NCBI GenBank assembly: GCA_028277285.1
Contig: JANQGO010000458.1
Span: 1 to 58,518 of the forward strand
Length of the DNA: 58,518 bases
Direction: 5' to 3'
From: Alphaproteobacteria bacterium
GTDB taxonomy: Bacteria > Pseudomonadota > Alphaproteobacteria > SP197
A model generated the notes under the pieces. That model saw only the letters and a program-made list of their open reading frames with translations. It made no database searches and was not told the DNA's origin. Each line of letters begins with the position of its first letter. Position 1 is the stretch's first letter. The position numbers were made by a program, and so were the translations under genes. Of this stretch, positions 1 through 8,342 are shown piece by piece.

Positions 1-617
1 AGATCCTGTTCTTCGACGAGCCGCTCTCGGCGCTCGACTATCGCCTGCGCAAGAAGCTGGAGAAGGAACTGAAGGACCTTCACGCGCGCACCGGCAAGAC
101 GTTCGTCTACATCACCCACTCGCTTGAAGAAGCCATGGTGATGTCCGACCGCATCGCGATCATGAACCGTGGTCAGTTCGAGCAGATTGCCGTCGCCGAG
201 GAGATCTATGACCGCCCGAACAGCCGCTTCGTCGCGGAGTTCATGGGCGAGGTCAACCTGTTCGATGTCGAAGGCACCGCAAGTGGCGGCCTGCACGGCC
301 ATGGCGTCGAGATCCACGTCAACGGCGAAGCCTCCGACTTCGGCATGACGCTGGAGCCGGGCAAACGCGGCGCGCTGATGGTGCGCCCGGAATACATCCG
401 CTTCCAGCCGCCGGGCCAGACCAGCGACTTCATCGTGCGCGGCATCCTGCGCGGCGAATATGCGCTGGGATCGCGCATCCAGTACGAGGTCGAGACCGCC
501 GACGGCACGCGTCTGACCGTCGAGAAACTGCGGGAGGACCGTTTCTCGGGTGCCCTGGGCGAGGAAGTCGTGCTCGGCTGGGACCTCGAACACTCGCACA
601 TGATCCGCGAGGGCTGA
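1..617 (+). CDS. ABC transporter ATP-binding subunit, PotA-like, 5' truncated by window edge
   Basis: The frame is open from base 3, upstream of the ATG at 135 in the ORF track. The visible part begins with ILFFDEPLSALD (Walker B plus D-loop) and continues to the H-switch in YITHSLEEAM. It ends in a C-terminal region typical of the TOBE-type domain of spermidine/putrescine-class ATPases. Walker A and the signature motif lie outside the window, so about 205 codons are present where roughly 350-370 are usual. It would energise import by the two permeases immediately downstream (3-bp gap, then a 1-bp overlap). The substrate cannot be read from the ATPase. The link to the microcompartment enzymes downstream suggests an amino alcohol or a related small amine. 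Confidence 0.9.
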   Translation, partial: ILFFDEPLSALDYRLRKKLEKELKDLHARTGKTFVYITHSLEEAMVMSDRIAIMNRGQFEQIAVAEEIYDRPNSRFVAEFMGEVNLFDVEGTASGGLHGHGVEIHVNGEASDFGMTLEPGKRGALMVRPEYIRFQPPGQTSDFIVRGILRGEYALGSRIQYEVETADGTRLTVEKLREDRFSGALGEEVVLGWDLEHSHMIREG

Positions 618-620
618 GCG

Positions 621-1475
621 GTGGAACGGGCCGAACGCCGGCAAGGATTCTTAAGCGCGCTGCCGCTGACCATCGTGCTGGCGGTCAGTTTCCTGGCGCC
701 GCTTCTGGTCGTCGCTGCGTTTTCGACCATGCCAACCAGGGTCTTCGACCTCGGTCATGTGCCCGACTTTTCCGCCTACATCACGTTGCTCGAGCTGGGC
801 TACTACCGGTCGCTGCTGTGGTCGCTTGGCATGGCGTTCGCGGCCACGGCGATCCTCTTCATCATCTGCTGGCCGCTCGCCTTCGCGATGGCGAAGGTGT
901 TCGGCAAGTTCGCGATCGTCATCACCATCGGCGTCGTCATGACGTTGTTTGTCTCCGAGAACATCCGCCTGTTCGGCTGGGTCCTGACCTTGATGAAGGG
1001 CGGCCTGATCGAGGGCCATCTGCGCGCCTGGTTCGGCGTCAGCTTCGAAAACGCGCTCTACAACGTGCCGGTCATCATCTTCGGCCTGGTCTATGTCTAC
1101 GTCCCCTTCATGCTGTTCCCGCTGGCCCAGGGCATCGCCATGGTGCCCGACGACGCGCGCCAGGCCGCGGCGGATCTCGGCGCGAGCCGCTGGCAGATCC
1201 TGCGGGAGATCGACCTGCCGTTGTCGGCGCCGGGCATCGTTGTCGGCTCGCTTCTGTGCTTCGTGCTGTCCGCCGGCGCGATTGTGGAATCCAAGTTGCT
1301 CGGCGGTCAGACGGTGATTGTCATCGCCGACGAGGTCGAGACGGCGTTTACCTATTCCCAAAACTGGCCGCTCGGCTCCAGCCTCGCCATGGTGCTGATC
1401 CTGATCGTCGGCACGCTTGCCGTCGTCGGCATCGGCAAGGTCAACCTTGACGCGATCATGGGGCGCAGGCGCTGA
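621..1475 (+). CDS. ABC transporter permease, PotB-like
   Basis: This 284-residue inner-membrane permease of the binding-protein-dependent type has about six hydrophobic segments. Its cytoplasmic EAA loop reads QAAADLGASRWQILREIDLP (about residues 180-200), which docks on the ATPase. The start is GTG three bases after the ATPase stop, with GAGGG seven bases upstream. The next permease gene overlaps its stop by one base, which implies translational coupling. It most resembles the first permease of spermidine/putrescine-family importers. No periplasmic binding protein gene is present downstream, so it is presumably to the left of the window. Confidence 0.9.
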   Translation: MERAERRQGFLSALPLTIVLAVSFLAPLLVVAAFSTMPTRVFDLGHVPDFSAYITLLELGYYRSLLWSLGMAFAATAILFIICWPLAFAMAKVFGKFAIVITIGVVMTLFVSENIRLFGWVLTLMKGGLIEGHLRAWFGVSFENALYNVPVIIFGLVYVYVPFMLFPLAQGIAMVPDDARQAAADLGASRWQILREIDLPLSAPGIVVGSLLCFVLSAGAIVESKLLGGQTVIVIADEVETAFTYSQNWPLGSSLAMVLILIVGTLAVVGIGKVNLDAIMGRRR

Positions 1476-2290
1476 TGAAACCGACCCCGCTCACGCGCTC
1501 GGCGCTTTTCGTTTATGGCATCCTGGCGCTGGTCTTCCTTTATCTGCCGATCATCGCGGTCGGTTTCGCGTCGGTCTCCAAAGCGCGCTACCTGACCTTC
1601 CCGATCAAGAAGTATTCGTTCGACTGGTACGGCAAGGCGCTGGAAAGCTCGACCGTCTACGATCTCGTCGCGTCGTCTCTCAAGGTCGCTTGTATCGTCA
1701 CCATCGTCTCGATGATCGTCGGCTTTTTCGGCGCGCTCGCCTTCGCGCGCTATCACTGGCGTTTTCGTGGGCTGTTCCAGAAGTTGATCTTGCTGCCGAT
1801 CTTCTTTCCCCAGACCGTCCTGGGCCTGGCGCTGCTGATCTGGTTCAACTCGATCGGCATCATCCCGACCTGGCACACCGCCGTCGTCGCCCATCTGGTC
1901 TGGATCGCGCCGATCGCCACGCTCATCATCGCGATCCGTGCCTACAGCTTCGACCCGGCGCTGGAGGAGGCCGCCCGCGACATGGGCGCCTCGACCTGGA
2001 CGGTGCTGAAGGAGGTGACGGTGCCGCTCCTGATGCCCGGCGTCATCTCCGCCGGCCTCTTCGCGTTCCTGTTGAGCTGGGGCAACTTCCCGCTGTCGCT
2101 GTTCACGACCGGCGCGGATTCGACCCTGCCCGAATGGCTCTACGCCAAGATGGTCTCGGGCTATTCGCCGCTGGTGCCGACGGTCGGCATCCTGTCGATC
2201 GCGGTCTCGGTCGTCATCCTGATCCTGGCCTACATCATTTTCTGCATCGTGCGCGCGGTTCAGCAAAACCGATTGAGAGCCAGCGCGTAA
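1475..2290 (+). CDS. ABC transporter permease, PotC-like
   Basis: This second permease of the importer has 271 residues and about six transmembrane segments. The EAA loop reads EEAARDMGASTWTVLKEVTV near residues 165-185, giving the usual heterodimer with the preceding permease. Its ATG overlaps the previous stop in TGATG, a classic coupled arrangement. Only 17 bases separate its stop from the SDR gene, and those contain ACCGGAGG as a ribosome binding site. Transport and catabolic genes are therefore probably co-transcribed. Confidence 0.9.
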   Translation: MKPTPLTRSALFVYGILALVFLYLPIIAVGFASVSKARYLTFPIKKYSFDWYGKALESSTVYDLVASSLKVACIVTIVSMIVGFFGALAFARYHWRFRGLFQKLILLPIFFPQTVLGLALLIWFNSIGIIPTWHTAVVAHLVWIAPIATLIIAIRAYSFDPALEEAARDMGASTWTVLKEVTVPLLMPGVISAGLFAFLLSWGNFPLSLFTTGADSTLPEWLYAKMVSGYSPLVPTVGILSIAVSVVILILAYIIFCIVRAVQQNRLRASA

Positions 2291-2307
2291 CAACACCGGA
2301 GGACACC

Positions 2308-3087
2308 ATGCTTACATCGATCAAAGACCGTAGCGTCATCGTCACCGGCGCCTCGAAAGGTATCGGCAAGGGCATCGCCAAGGTGTTTGCCGCCCAGGGC
2401 GCCAAGGTCATGCTCGCCGCGCGAGGCGAAGCCGATCTGAAGGCCACGACCGATGAACTCAACGCGGCCGGCGGTACGTGCGAGTGCCGCACATGCGACG
2501 TGTCGGATTGGGAGTCCGTCCAGGCGCTCGTCAACGACACCGCCGAGACCTTCGGCGGCCTCGACGTCATGTGCGCCAATGCCGGCATCTTCCCGCAGAC
2601 CAAGATGGTCAGCATGGACCCGTCGGAGTGGGATCACGTGATGTCGGTGAACCTGAAAAGCGCCTTCCTGTGCGTTAAGGCGACCATTCCGCATTTCGAG
2701 AAAGCCGGCAAAGGCCGCATCGTCCTGACCTCATCGATCACCGGACCGATGACCGGTTTCCCCGGCTGGACCCATTACGGCGCGTCGAAAGCGGGCCAGC
2801 TCGGCTTCCTCAAGACCGCCGCCATGGAGATGAGCCGCTACAACACGACGGTCAACGCCGTCATGCCCGGCAACATCGCGACCGAGGGCCTGCACGACCT
2901 GGGCCAGGACTATGTCGACGCGATGATCGCGGCGATCCCGATCAAACGCCTGGGCGAGGTCGCCGATATCGGCAACGCCGCCCTGTTCCTGGCCTCCGAC
3001 GAGGCCGGTTTCATCACCGGCCAGACCATCGTCGTCGATGGCGGGCAGACGATCCCCGAATCCGTCGAAGCGATCGCGGACATCTAA
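2308..3087 (+). CDS. Short-chain dehydrogenase/reductase, candidate amino-alcohol dehydrogenase of an RMM-type BMC locus
   Basis: The protein has 259 residues, the classical SDR length. The nucleotide motif TGASKGIGKG is at residues 12-21, NAG follows beta-strand 4, SVNLKSA follows that, a catalytic Ser lies in LTSS, and YGASK supplies the active-site Tyr and Lys. The long ORF in the track starts far upstream inside the permease gene. I chose the ATG at 2308 because it has GGAGG about seven bases upstream and gives a normal N-terminus just before the Rossmann fold. SDRs in mycobacterial RMM loci have been characterised as 1-amino-2-propanol dehydrogenases, so the same role is inferred here. 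Generic 3-oxoacyl-ACP-reductase-like activity is the alternative. Confidence 0.9.
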   Translation: MLTSIKDRSVIVTGASKGIGKGIAKVFAAQGAKVMLAARGEADLKATTDELNAAGGTCECRTCDVSDWESVQALVNDTAETFGGLDVMCANAGIFPQTKMVSMDPSEWDHVMSVNLKSAFLCVKATIPHFEKAGKGRIVLTSSITGPMTGFPGWTHYGASKAGQLGFLKTAAMEMSRYNTTVNAVMPGNIATEGLHDLGQDYVDAMIAAIPIKRLGEVADIGNAALFLASDEAGFITGQTIVVDGGQTIPESVEAIADI

Positions 3088-3110
3088 CATCAAGTGGAAG
3101 GGAGGCCGCG

Positions 3111-4115
3111 ATGGACGACGCGGCGTTATCGCACGACACCCTGGTTGAACGGCTGCACGCACTGGCCAACGCGTCGCTCCATCTGTGGGACGTGCCGGAA
3201 GGCGCGACGGCGCGGCTGATCAACCTGTCGGAAAACGCGACCTATATGGTCGAAGGCCCGAACGGCTATCGCTCGGTCCTGCGCGTTCACCGCGAGGACT
3301 ATCACACCGTCAACGCGATCGGCTGCGAGCTCGCCTGGATGGCCGCGCTGAAGAGCGAAGGCGGCGTCGATACGCCGCCCGCCATCCCCGGCCGCGACGG
3401 CGAGCTGATCCAGACAGCCGGTGTCGAGGGCCTGCCCCGCCCGCGCCAGATGGTCATGTTCCAGTTTGTCGAGGGCGTGGAGCCCGACGAGACCGCCGAT
3501 CTGGTCGGCCCGTTCGAAGAGCTGGGCGAGATCGCCGCGCGCACCCATGTGCACGTCGCCAACTGGCAAAAACCCGCATCGTTCGAGCGCTTGATCTGGG
3601 ACTACGAGCACACCCTGGGCTCGACGCCCAACTGGGGTGACTGGCGCGCGGCACCGGCCATGGACGCAGCCGCCCTGGCGGTTCTGGAACGCCAGCAGGA
3701 GGTCATTCGCCGCCGCCTGGAGGCGTTCGGCATGGGGCCTGAACGCTACGGCCTGATTCACGCCGATATGCGGTTGGCGAACCTGTTGATCCACGAAGGC
3801 GCGACGCGCCTGATCGATTTCGACGACTGCGGGCTCGGCTGGCACATGTACGACTTCGCCGCCGGCGTGAGTTTCATCGAGGACAGTCCGCAGATCCCGG
3901 CCCTGAAGGATGCCTGGGTCAAGGGCTACCGCAAGGTGATCGACCTGCCGGCCGAAGACGAGCACGAAATCGATACCTTCGTCATGCTGCGCCGCATGGT
4001 ACTGCTGGCCTGGATCGGCTCGCATATCGAGACCGATCTGGCCCAGGAGATGGGCAAGACATTTACCAAGGTTTCGGTCGATCTGGCCGAGGATTACCTC
4101 TCCCGCTTCGCCTAG
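3111..4115 (+). CDS. APH/choline-kinase-fold phosphotransferase, candidate amino-alcohol kinase
   Basis: The protein has 334 residues and the aminoglycoside-phosphotransferase fold. The catalytic loop is LIHADMRLANLL (HxDxxxxN) near residue 220 and the metal-binding DFD is in LIDFDDCG about 20 residues later. Family members phosphorylate small alcohols such as choline, ethanolamine, homoserine or aminopropanol. It lies between an SDR and a class III PLP enzyme and upstream of BMC shell genes. This matches the kinase of RMM loci, which makes aminopropanol O-phosphate for a phospho-lyase. The start at 3111 follows GGAAGGGAGG with a suitable spacing. Antibiotic resistance is unlikely in this context. 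Confidence 0.85.
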   Translation: MDDAALSHDTLVERLHALANASLHLWDVPEGATARLINLSENATYMVEGPNGYRSVLRVHREDYHTVNAIGCELAWMAALKSEGGVDTPPAIPGRDGELIQTAGVEGLPRPRQMVMFQFVEGVEPDETADLVGPFEELGEIAARTHVHVANWQKPASFERLIWDYEHTLGSTPNWGDWRAAPAMDAAALAVLERQQEVIRRRLEAFGMGPERYGLIHADMRLANLLIHEGATRLIDFDDCGLGWHMYDFAAGVSFIEDSPQIPALKDAWVKGYRKVIDLPAEDEHEIDTFVMLRRMVLLAWIGSHIETDLAQEMGKTFTKVSVDLAEDYLSRFA

Positions 4116-4159
4116 CGTGTTCCCCGCTCACGTGGAATCGATGCCGGTCATTACCCTCC

Positions 4160-4275
4160 CCTCGCACCGGGCTTGACCCGGTGCCCAAGCACACGGACCC
4201 ATAAACACAGGGGGCCGGGTATGCCGGGTAACGTGTTCATGGATGCCGGATCTGCGCTGCGCTTGTCCGGCATGC
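4160..4275. repeat. Intergenic palindromic (REP-like) element within a 311-bp gap
   Basis: The gap 4116-4426 has no convincing gene. It contains two palindromes. CACCGGG-CTTGA-CCCGGTG occupies 4165-4183. ATGCCGGA...TCCGGCAT occupies 4243-4273 and encloses a TGCGCTGCGC core. Short arms around GGGCTTGACCC and GCCGGA...TCCGGC are common in dispersed alphaproteobacterial REP-type sequences, as I recall them. ORFs 4173-4430 and 4237-4485 are explained by this repeat DNA. The rest of the gap, to the aminotransferase ATG, shows no clear promoter. Confidence 0.6.
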
Positions 4276-4426
4276 GAGGACTGGATGGGCGCGAGACCGG
4301 TGCCACGTACCGCAAGTCTGCTCTACAGCAACCCGGCACCATCGCCCGCCTGTCAACCCGAACGGGGTCGCTGTCAAGCGGCCCCGGGCCTCCGGTTCTA
4401 CCGTTCTTCCATCGCGAGGAGCCGCT

Positions 4427-5695
4427 ATGAGCCAGGAAAAGCTCGAATTTCTCGAGAGGTCGCGGACCTTCTGGAACCCGCGCAAGACGCAGGACTGGCA
4501 GGATATGGGCGTCGATCTGGTGATCGATCGGCGCGAGGGCTATTACCTCTACGATATGGACGGACGCCGGCTGATCGACGTCCACCTGAACGGCGGCACC
4601 TACAACCTGGGCCACCGCCATCCCGAGCTCGTCGAGGTGTTGAAGGCCGGCACCGCCCGCTTCGACATGGGCAACCACCACTTCCCGGCGCTCGCCAGGA
4701 CGGCGCTGGCCGAAGCGCTCGCACTCTGCACGCCCGGCGACCTCAAGTACACGATGTACGGCGCCGGCGGTGCGGAAGCCATTGAACTCGCGATCAAGTC
4801 CGCGCGCCACGCCGCCCAGAAACGCAAGATCGTCTCGATCATCAACGCCTACCACGGCCATAGCGGTCTTTCGGTCAAGGCCGGCGCCGAACGGTTCACG
4901 AAAATCTTCTTGTCAGAGGATACCGAGGGCGAGTTCGTCCAGGTGCCCTTCAACGACCTCGACGCCATGGAAGACGCGCTGAAGGGCCGCGACGTCGCCG
5001 CCGTTTTGATGGAGACGATCCCGGCGACCTACGGCTTTCCCATGCCGCACGAAGGGTATCTGCCGGGCGTGAAGCAGCTCTGCGAACGCTACGACGCCTT
5101 CTATATCGCCGACGAGGTGCAGACCGGCCTGATGCGCACCGGCGACATGTGGGGCATCACCCGCTATGGCGTCGAGCCCGACATCCTGGTGACCGGCAAG
5201 GGTATCACCGGCGGTCTCTACCCGATCTCCTGCTGCATCGCGTCGGAGCGCTGCGCCGGCTGGCTCAAGGTCGACGGCTTCGCCCATATGTCGACGGCGG
5301 GCGGTGCGGAACTCGGCTGCATTGTCGCCATGAAGACGCTGGAGATCCTGCAGCGGCCCGAGGTCCGGACGATGGTGCGTTATGTCTCCGACTACATGCG
5401 CCAGGGTCTCAACCAGATCCAGGATCTTTATCCCGATTTCTTCGTCGGCATCCGCCAACATGGCGTCGTCATGGGCCTTGAGTTCAACCACGAACAGGGC
5501 GCCAAGCCGGTGATGAAGCACCTCTACGAAAACGGCGTCTGGGCGATCTTCTCGACGCTCGACCCACGCGTTCTGCAGTTCAAGCCGGGCATCCTGATGA
5601 CCCAGGCCGAATGCGAAGACCTGCTGCGCCGGTGCGAGATCGCCATCGGTCTTGCCCGCCAGGAGGTCATGGGTGGCCAGCGGAGGATTGCCTAG
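4427..5695 (+). CDS. Class III PLP-dependent aminotransferase / phospho-lyase of the BMC locus
   Basis: The protein has 422 residues and fold-type I features. GAGGAEAIELAIK (about residues 107-119) binds the PLP phosphate, YHGHSG and DEVQTGLMRTG follow, and the Schiff-base lysine is in VTGKGITGG near residue 256. Class III includes both aminotransferases and amino-alcohol-phosphate phospho-lyases (AptA, ethanolamine-phosphate phospho-lyase). The latter role fits a kinase upstream and an acylating aldehyde dehydrogenase downstream, since phospho-elimination yields the aldehyde plus ammonia and phosphate. GAGGAGCC precedes the ATG. An omega-aminotransferase such as taurine:pyruvate transaminase is the main alternative, but it would leave the kinase unexplained. 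Confidence 0.9.
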   Translation: MSQEKLEFLERSRTFWNPRKTQDWQDMGVDLVIDRREGYYLYDMDGRRLIDVHLNGGTYNLGHRHPELVEVLKAGTARFDMGNHHFPALARTALAEALALCTPGDLKYTMYGAGGAEAIELAIKSARHAAQKRKIVSIINAYHGHSGLSVKAGAERFTKIFLSEDTEGEFVQVPFNDLDAMEDALKGRDVAAVLMETIPATYGFPMPHEGYLPGVKQLCERYDAFYIADEVQTGLMRTGDMWGITRYGVEPDILVTGKGITGGLYPISCCIASERCAGWLKVDGFAHMSTAGGAELGCIVAMKTLEILQRPEVRTMVRYVSDYMRQGLNQIQDLYPDFFVGIRQHGVVMGLEFNHEQGAKPVMKHLYENGVWAIFSTLDPRVLQFKPGILMTQAECEDLLRRCEIAIGLARQEVMGGQRRIA

Positions 5696-7263
5696 TGGAG
5701 GCGCAGGTGCGCACGCTGGTCGACATCTCCGGCAGCAAGGCGGCAATGACCGGCCGCGCCAACCTGATGCTGGAACGCGCCGGCTGGGCCTCCCAGGTCT
5801 TCCTGCGTTACGACCGCGACGCCACCATGAAGATCGTCGACGCGGTCGCCGACGCCGCCTTCGCCAATGCCGGACGCTTCGCCGAGATGGCGGTCGAGGA
5901 GACCGGCTTCGGCGTTGCCGCCCACAAGAAGCTCAAGAACGAGATGACGTCCCACGCCCTCGTCGACTTCTACCGCGACCAGGACTATGTCAGCCCGCGC
6001 ATCGACGAGGCGCGCAAGATCGTCGAGATCCCGCGGCCTGCCGGCGTCGTCTTCGCGCTGGCGCCCTCAACCAACCCGATCGCGACGCTGAACTTCAAGA
6101 CCATCATGGCGCTGATGACGCGCAACGCCATCGTCTTCAGCCCGCACCCGGCGGCACGCAAGTCGTGCGTCGAGGCGTGCCGGATCCTGGAGGACGCGGC
6201 GGTTGCCGCCGGCGCGCCGGACGGCGTCATCCAGATCATCGAAGATCCGACCGTGCCGCTGATCGAGGAGTTCATGGCCTCGCCCAAAACCGACGTCATC
6301 CTGGCGACCGGCGGCACGGCCATGGTGCGTGCGGCCTATTCCTCGTCCAACCCGGCGATCGGCGTCGGACCGGGCAACGCGCCGGTCTATGTCGATTCAA
6401 GCGCCGATCTGGACAAGGCGGCCAAGCGCATCGTTGCCTCCAAGAGTTTCGACAACTCGGTTCTCTGCACCAACGAGTCGACGCTGATCACGCTGGACGA
6501 GGTCGACCAGCGCCTGCGCCGCGCCCTGCAGCAGGCGGGCGCCCATATCTGTTCCAACGACGATGTCGACCGGCTGCGCACCTATCTCTTCCACGACCGC
6601 GGCTTCAACATCGAGGCCATTGGGCGCGACGCCACCTGGATCGCGGGCGAGTGTGGCATCAAGGTGCCGGGCAAGACCAAGATCCTGGTCGCGCCGATCA
6701 CCCAGATCGGCATCGAGGAGCCGCTGTCAAAGGAAAAACTCTGCCCGGTGCTGGCCTATCACGTGGCCTCCAGCCGCAGCCAGGCGCTGGCCCAGGCGCG
6801 CGCCCTGCTTCGCCTGACCGGCGCCGGTCACTCCGCCGCGATCCACGCCAACGATCCGGCAGTGACCCTTGCCTATGCCTCGGCGGTCGAAAGCTACCGC
6901 GTCGTCGTCAACGCGCCGTGCAGCCAGGGCGCGGCCGGTTTCGACACCAATCTGGCGCCCACCTTCACCATCGGCACCGGCTTTTTCGGCAGGAGCTCGA
7001 TCGGCGAGAACATCGGCCCGCACCATCTGGTCCACTGGACGCGGCTCGCCCACAACACGGCGGCCGACGAGGTCATGGGCGACTATCACGGCCTCCGGCA
7101 ACAGCTCGACGGGCCGTTGCAGCAGGCGCCGTCCGACGGCGTGCCCGGCCTCTCCATGACGCCACGCACGCAGCAGCCCGCCGCGGCGGCGATCGATGCC
7201 GGCATGCGCGAGGAGCTGCGCCGGCTGATCGCCGAAGAACTGCGCGCGGCGCTCAAGACGTAG
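5695..7263 (+). CDS. CoA-acylating aldehyde dehydrogenase with C-terminal encapsulation-peptide-like helix
   Basis: The protein has 522 residues and is related to EutE/PduP/SauS-type acylating dehydrogenases, which convert an aldehyde, CoA and NAD+ into acyl-CoA. The catalytic Cys is in FDNSVLCTNES. The GTG start shares one base with the aminotransferase stop (TAGTG) and has GGAGG eight bases upstream, so the 28 extra N-terminal residues in the track are not used. The catalytic core ends near residue 470. A Pro/Ala-rich linker (TPRTQQPAAAAID) then leads to the amphipathic helix MREELRRLIAEELRAALKT. That layout is typical of peptides targeting cargo to a BMC lumen. Propanal or acetaldehyde is the likely substrate. 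Confidence 0.92.
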   Translation: MEAQVRTLVDISGSKAAMTGRANLMLERAGWASQVFLRYDRDATMKIVDAVADAAFANAGRFAEMAVEETGFGVAAHKKLKNEMTSHALVDFYRDQDYVSPRIDEARKIVEIPRPAGVVFALAPSTNPIATLNFKTIMALMTRNAIVFSPHPAARKSCVEACRILEDAAVAAGAPDGVIQIIEDPTVPLIEEFMASPKTDVILATGGTAMVRAAYSSSNPAIGVGPGNAPVYVDSSADLDKAAKRIVASKSFDNSVLCTNESTLITLDEVDQRLRRALQQAGAHICSNDDVDRLRTYLFHDRGFNIEAIGRDATWIAGECGIKVPGKTKILVAPITQIGIEEPLSKEKLCPVLAYHVASSRSQALAQARALLRLTGAGHSAAIHANDPAVTLAYASAVESYRVVVNAPCSQGAAGFDTNLAPTFTIGTGFFGRSSIGENIGPHHLVHWTRLAHNTAADEVMGDYHGLRQQLDGPLQQAPSDGVPGLSMTPRTQQPAAAAIDAGMREELRRLIAEELRAALKT

Positions 7264-7269
7264 ACCGTC

Positions 7270-7881
7270 ATGGCCGATCTCCGATCCTTCATCTTCATCG
7301 ACCAGCTGCAGCCCCAGACGCTCGCCTATATCGCGACCTGGATGCGCGGCCACCTGCCGCGCCGCAACATGGCGGCCCAGATCATCGAGATCGCGCCGGG
7401 CCTGGATATCGAAGCACTGACCGACGTCGCCTTGAAGGGTGCCGATGTGAAGGCGGGTATCCTGGTGGTCGAACGCCAGTTCGGTTACCTGGAGTTCCAC
7501 GCCAAGTCGCCCGCCGAAGTCCGGGCCGGCGCACAGGCTGTGCTCGACGCGCTGGAAGCGCGGCCCGAGGACGCGACGCCGCCGAAGATCCTGGGCTCCA
7601 GCATCGTGTCGCGGGTCGACCGGCAGCACGCCTTCCTGATCAACCGCAATAAGCTGGGGTCGATGATCCTGGGCGGCGATTCGCTCTTCCTGCTCGAATG
7701 CCAGCCGGCGTCCTACGCGATCCTCGCCTGCAACGAGGCGGAGAAGGAAGCCAACATCAAGGTCATCGACTACCGCATGATCGGCGCCAACGGCCGCCTT
7801 TATCTGGCCGGCCGCGAAGCGGAGATCCGCGCCGCCCATGAGGCTGCGACCCGTGCGCTCGAACTCCAGGGCGCGGCTTAG
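7270..7881 (+). CDS. BMC-T shell protein (tandem BMC domains), first copy
   Basis: This 203-residue protein consists of two fused BMC domains, which form trimers that look like hexagons and tile into the microcompartment facet. The first domain carries the N-terminal DQLQPQTLAYIATWMRG and the conserved GILVVERQFGYLEFHA. The second carries HAFLINRNKLGSMILGGD followed by SLFLLECQPASYAILACNEAEK. It begins seven bases after the aldehyde dehydrogenase stop. Its paralogue at 9016-9645 shares the same signature phrases. I infer that both form facets, with pores that may pass metabolites or cofactors. Confidence 0.88.
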   Translation: MADLRSFIFIDQLQPQTLAYIATWMRGHLPRRNMAAQIIEIAPGLDIEALTDVALKGADVKAGILVVERQFGYLEFHAKSPAEVRAGAQAVLDALEARPEDATPPKILGSSIVSRVDRQHAFLINRNKLGSMILGGDSLFLLECQPASYAILACNEAEKEANIKVIDYRMIGANGRLYLAGREAEIRAAHEAATRALELQGAA

Positions 7882-7892
7882 GGAGCGGGGCG

Positions 7893-8342
7893 TTGGTCGA
7901 GGAACTCAGAGGCGTCATCCGCGAACTCCTGGCCGAGGAACTGGCCAAGGTGCGCGCCGAAATTGGCGGCAAACCGGCCGCCCCGGGGGTGCACGAAGAA
8001 GCAGTGACGATCGCGTCCGACCAGGACCTTGAGACTTTCGTCAAACGCCTGATGGCGCTTGCGAGCGATCCCAAGGCGCGCGGCGAGATCGAAGCCGGGC
8101 GCCACCGGTTTCGCCTGAGCGGGAACACACAAGCCGCTGAGTCGGCCGCCGCGCGCACCGCACCAAGTCAGGCGGGCGGCGCCACACCGCATTTCGACCG
8201 GGGCGTCGTCACCGAGCGTGACGTCGGCAAGCTGCCGCCCGGTCTTACAACGGTCCGGGTGAGCAAGCGCGTGCGCTTCACGCCGCTCGCCAAGGACGAA
8301 CTACGCCGACGCGGCGTCACCATCGAAAGGACATCGTCATGA
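7893..8342 (+). CDS. BMC-associated protein of unknown function with N-terminal encapsulation-like helix
   Basis: This 149-residue protein starts at a TTG 11 bases after the BMC-T stop and ends overlapping the BMC-P ATG (ATGA). The N-terminus VEELRGVIRELLAEELAKV is strongly amphipathic and resembles the dehydrogenase C-terminal tail. The middle is charged (DLETFVKRLMALASDPKARG). A low-complexity Ala/Thr linker leads to a C-terminal module, VTERDVGKLPPG...RFTPLAKDELRRRG. From memory, that module resembles the short 'TP-x-A+-E/D' segment at the N-terminus of EutT and in other Eut proteins. No catalytic motif is visible. A cargo scaffold or a shell-cargo linker is a reasonable hypothesis. Confidence 0.75.
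   Translation: MVEELRGVIRELLAEELAKVRAEIGGKPAAPGVHEEAVTIASDQDLETFVKRLMALASDPKARGEIEAGRHRFRLSGNTQAAESAAARTAPSQAGGATPHFDRGVVTERDVGKLPPGLTTVRVSKRVRFTPLAKDELRRRGVTIERTSS

Noticed and set aside
3111-4115. Aminoglycoside resistance kinase
   Set aside because: The APH fold is shared with small-alcohol kinases; operon context is catabolic and there is no sign of a resistance island.
4427-7263. Taurine/sulfoacetaldehyde route (class III transaminase plus SauS-like dehydrogenase)
   Set aside because: The dehydrogenase resembles SauS-type proteins, but the kinase and the BMC shell genes are better explained by an amino-alcohol phosphate pathway. Kept only as an alternative.
5652-7652. A 666-codon ORF on the plus strand over the aldehyde dehydrogenase and BMC-T genes
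   Set aside because: It is a +1 shadow: Arg/Pro/Gly-rich, without any domain pattern, while the overlapping frames encode clear enzymes.
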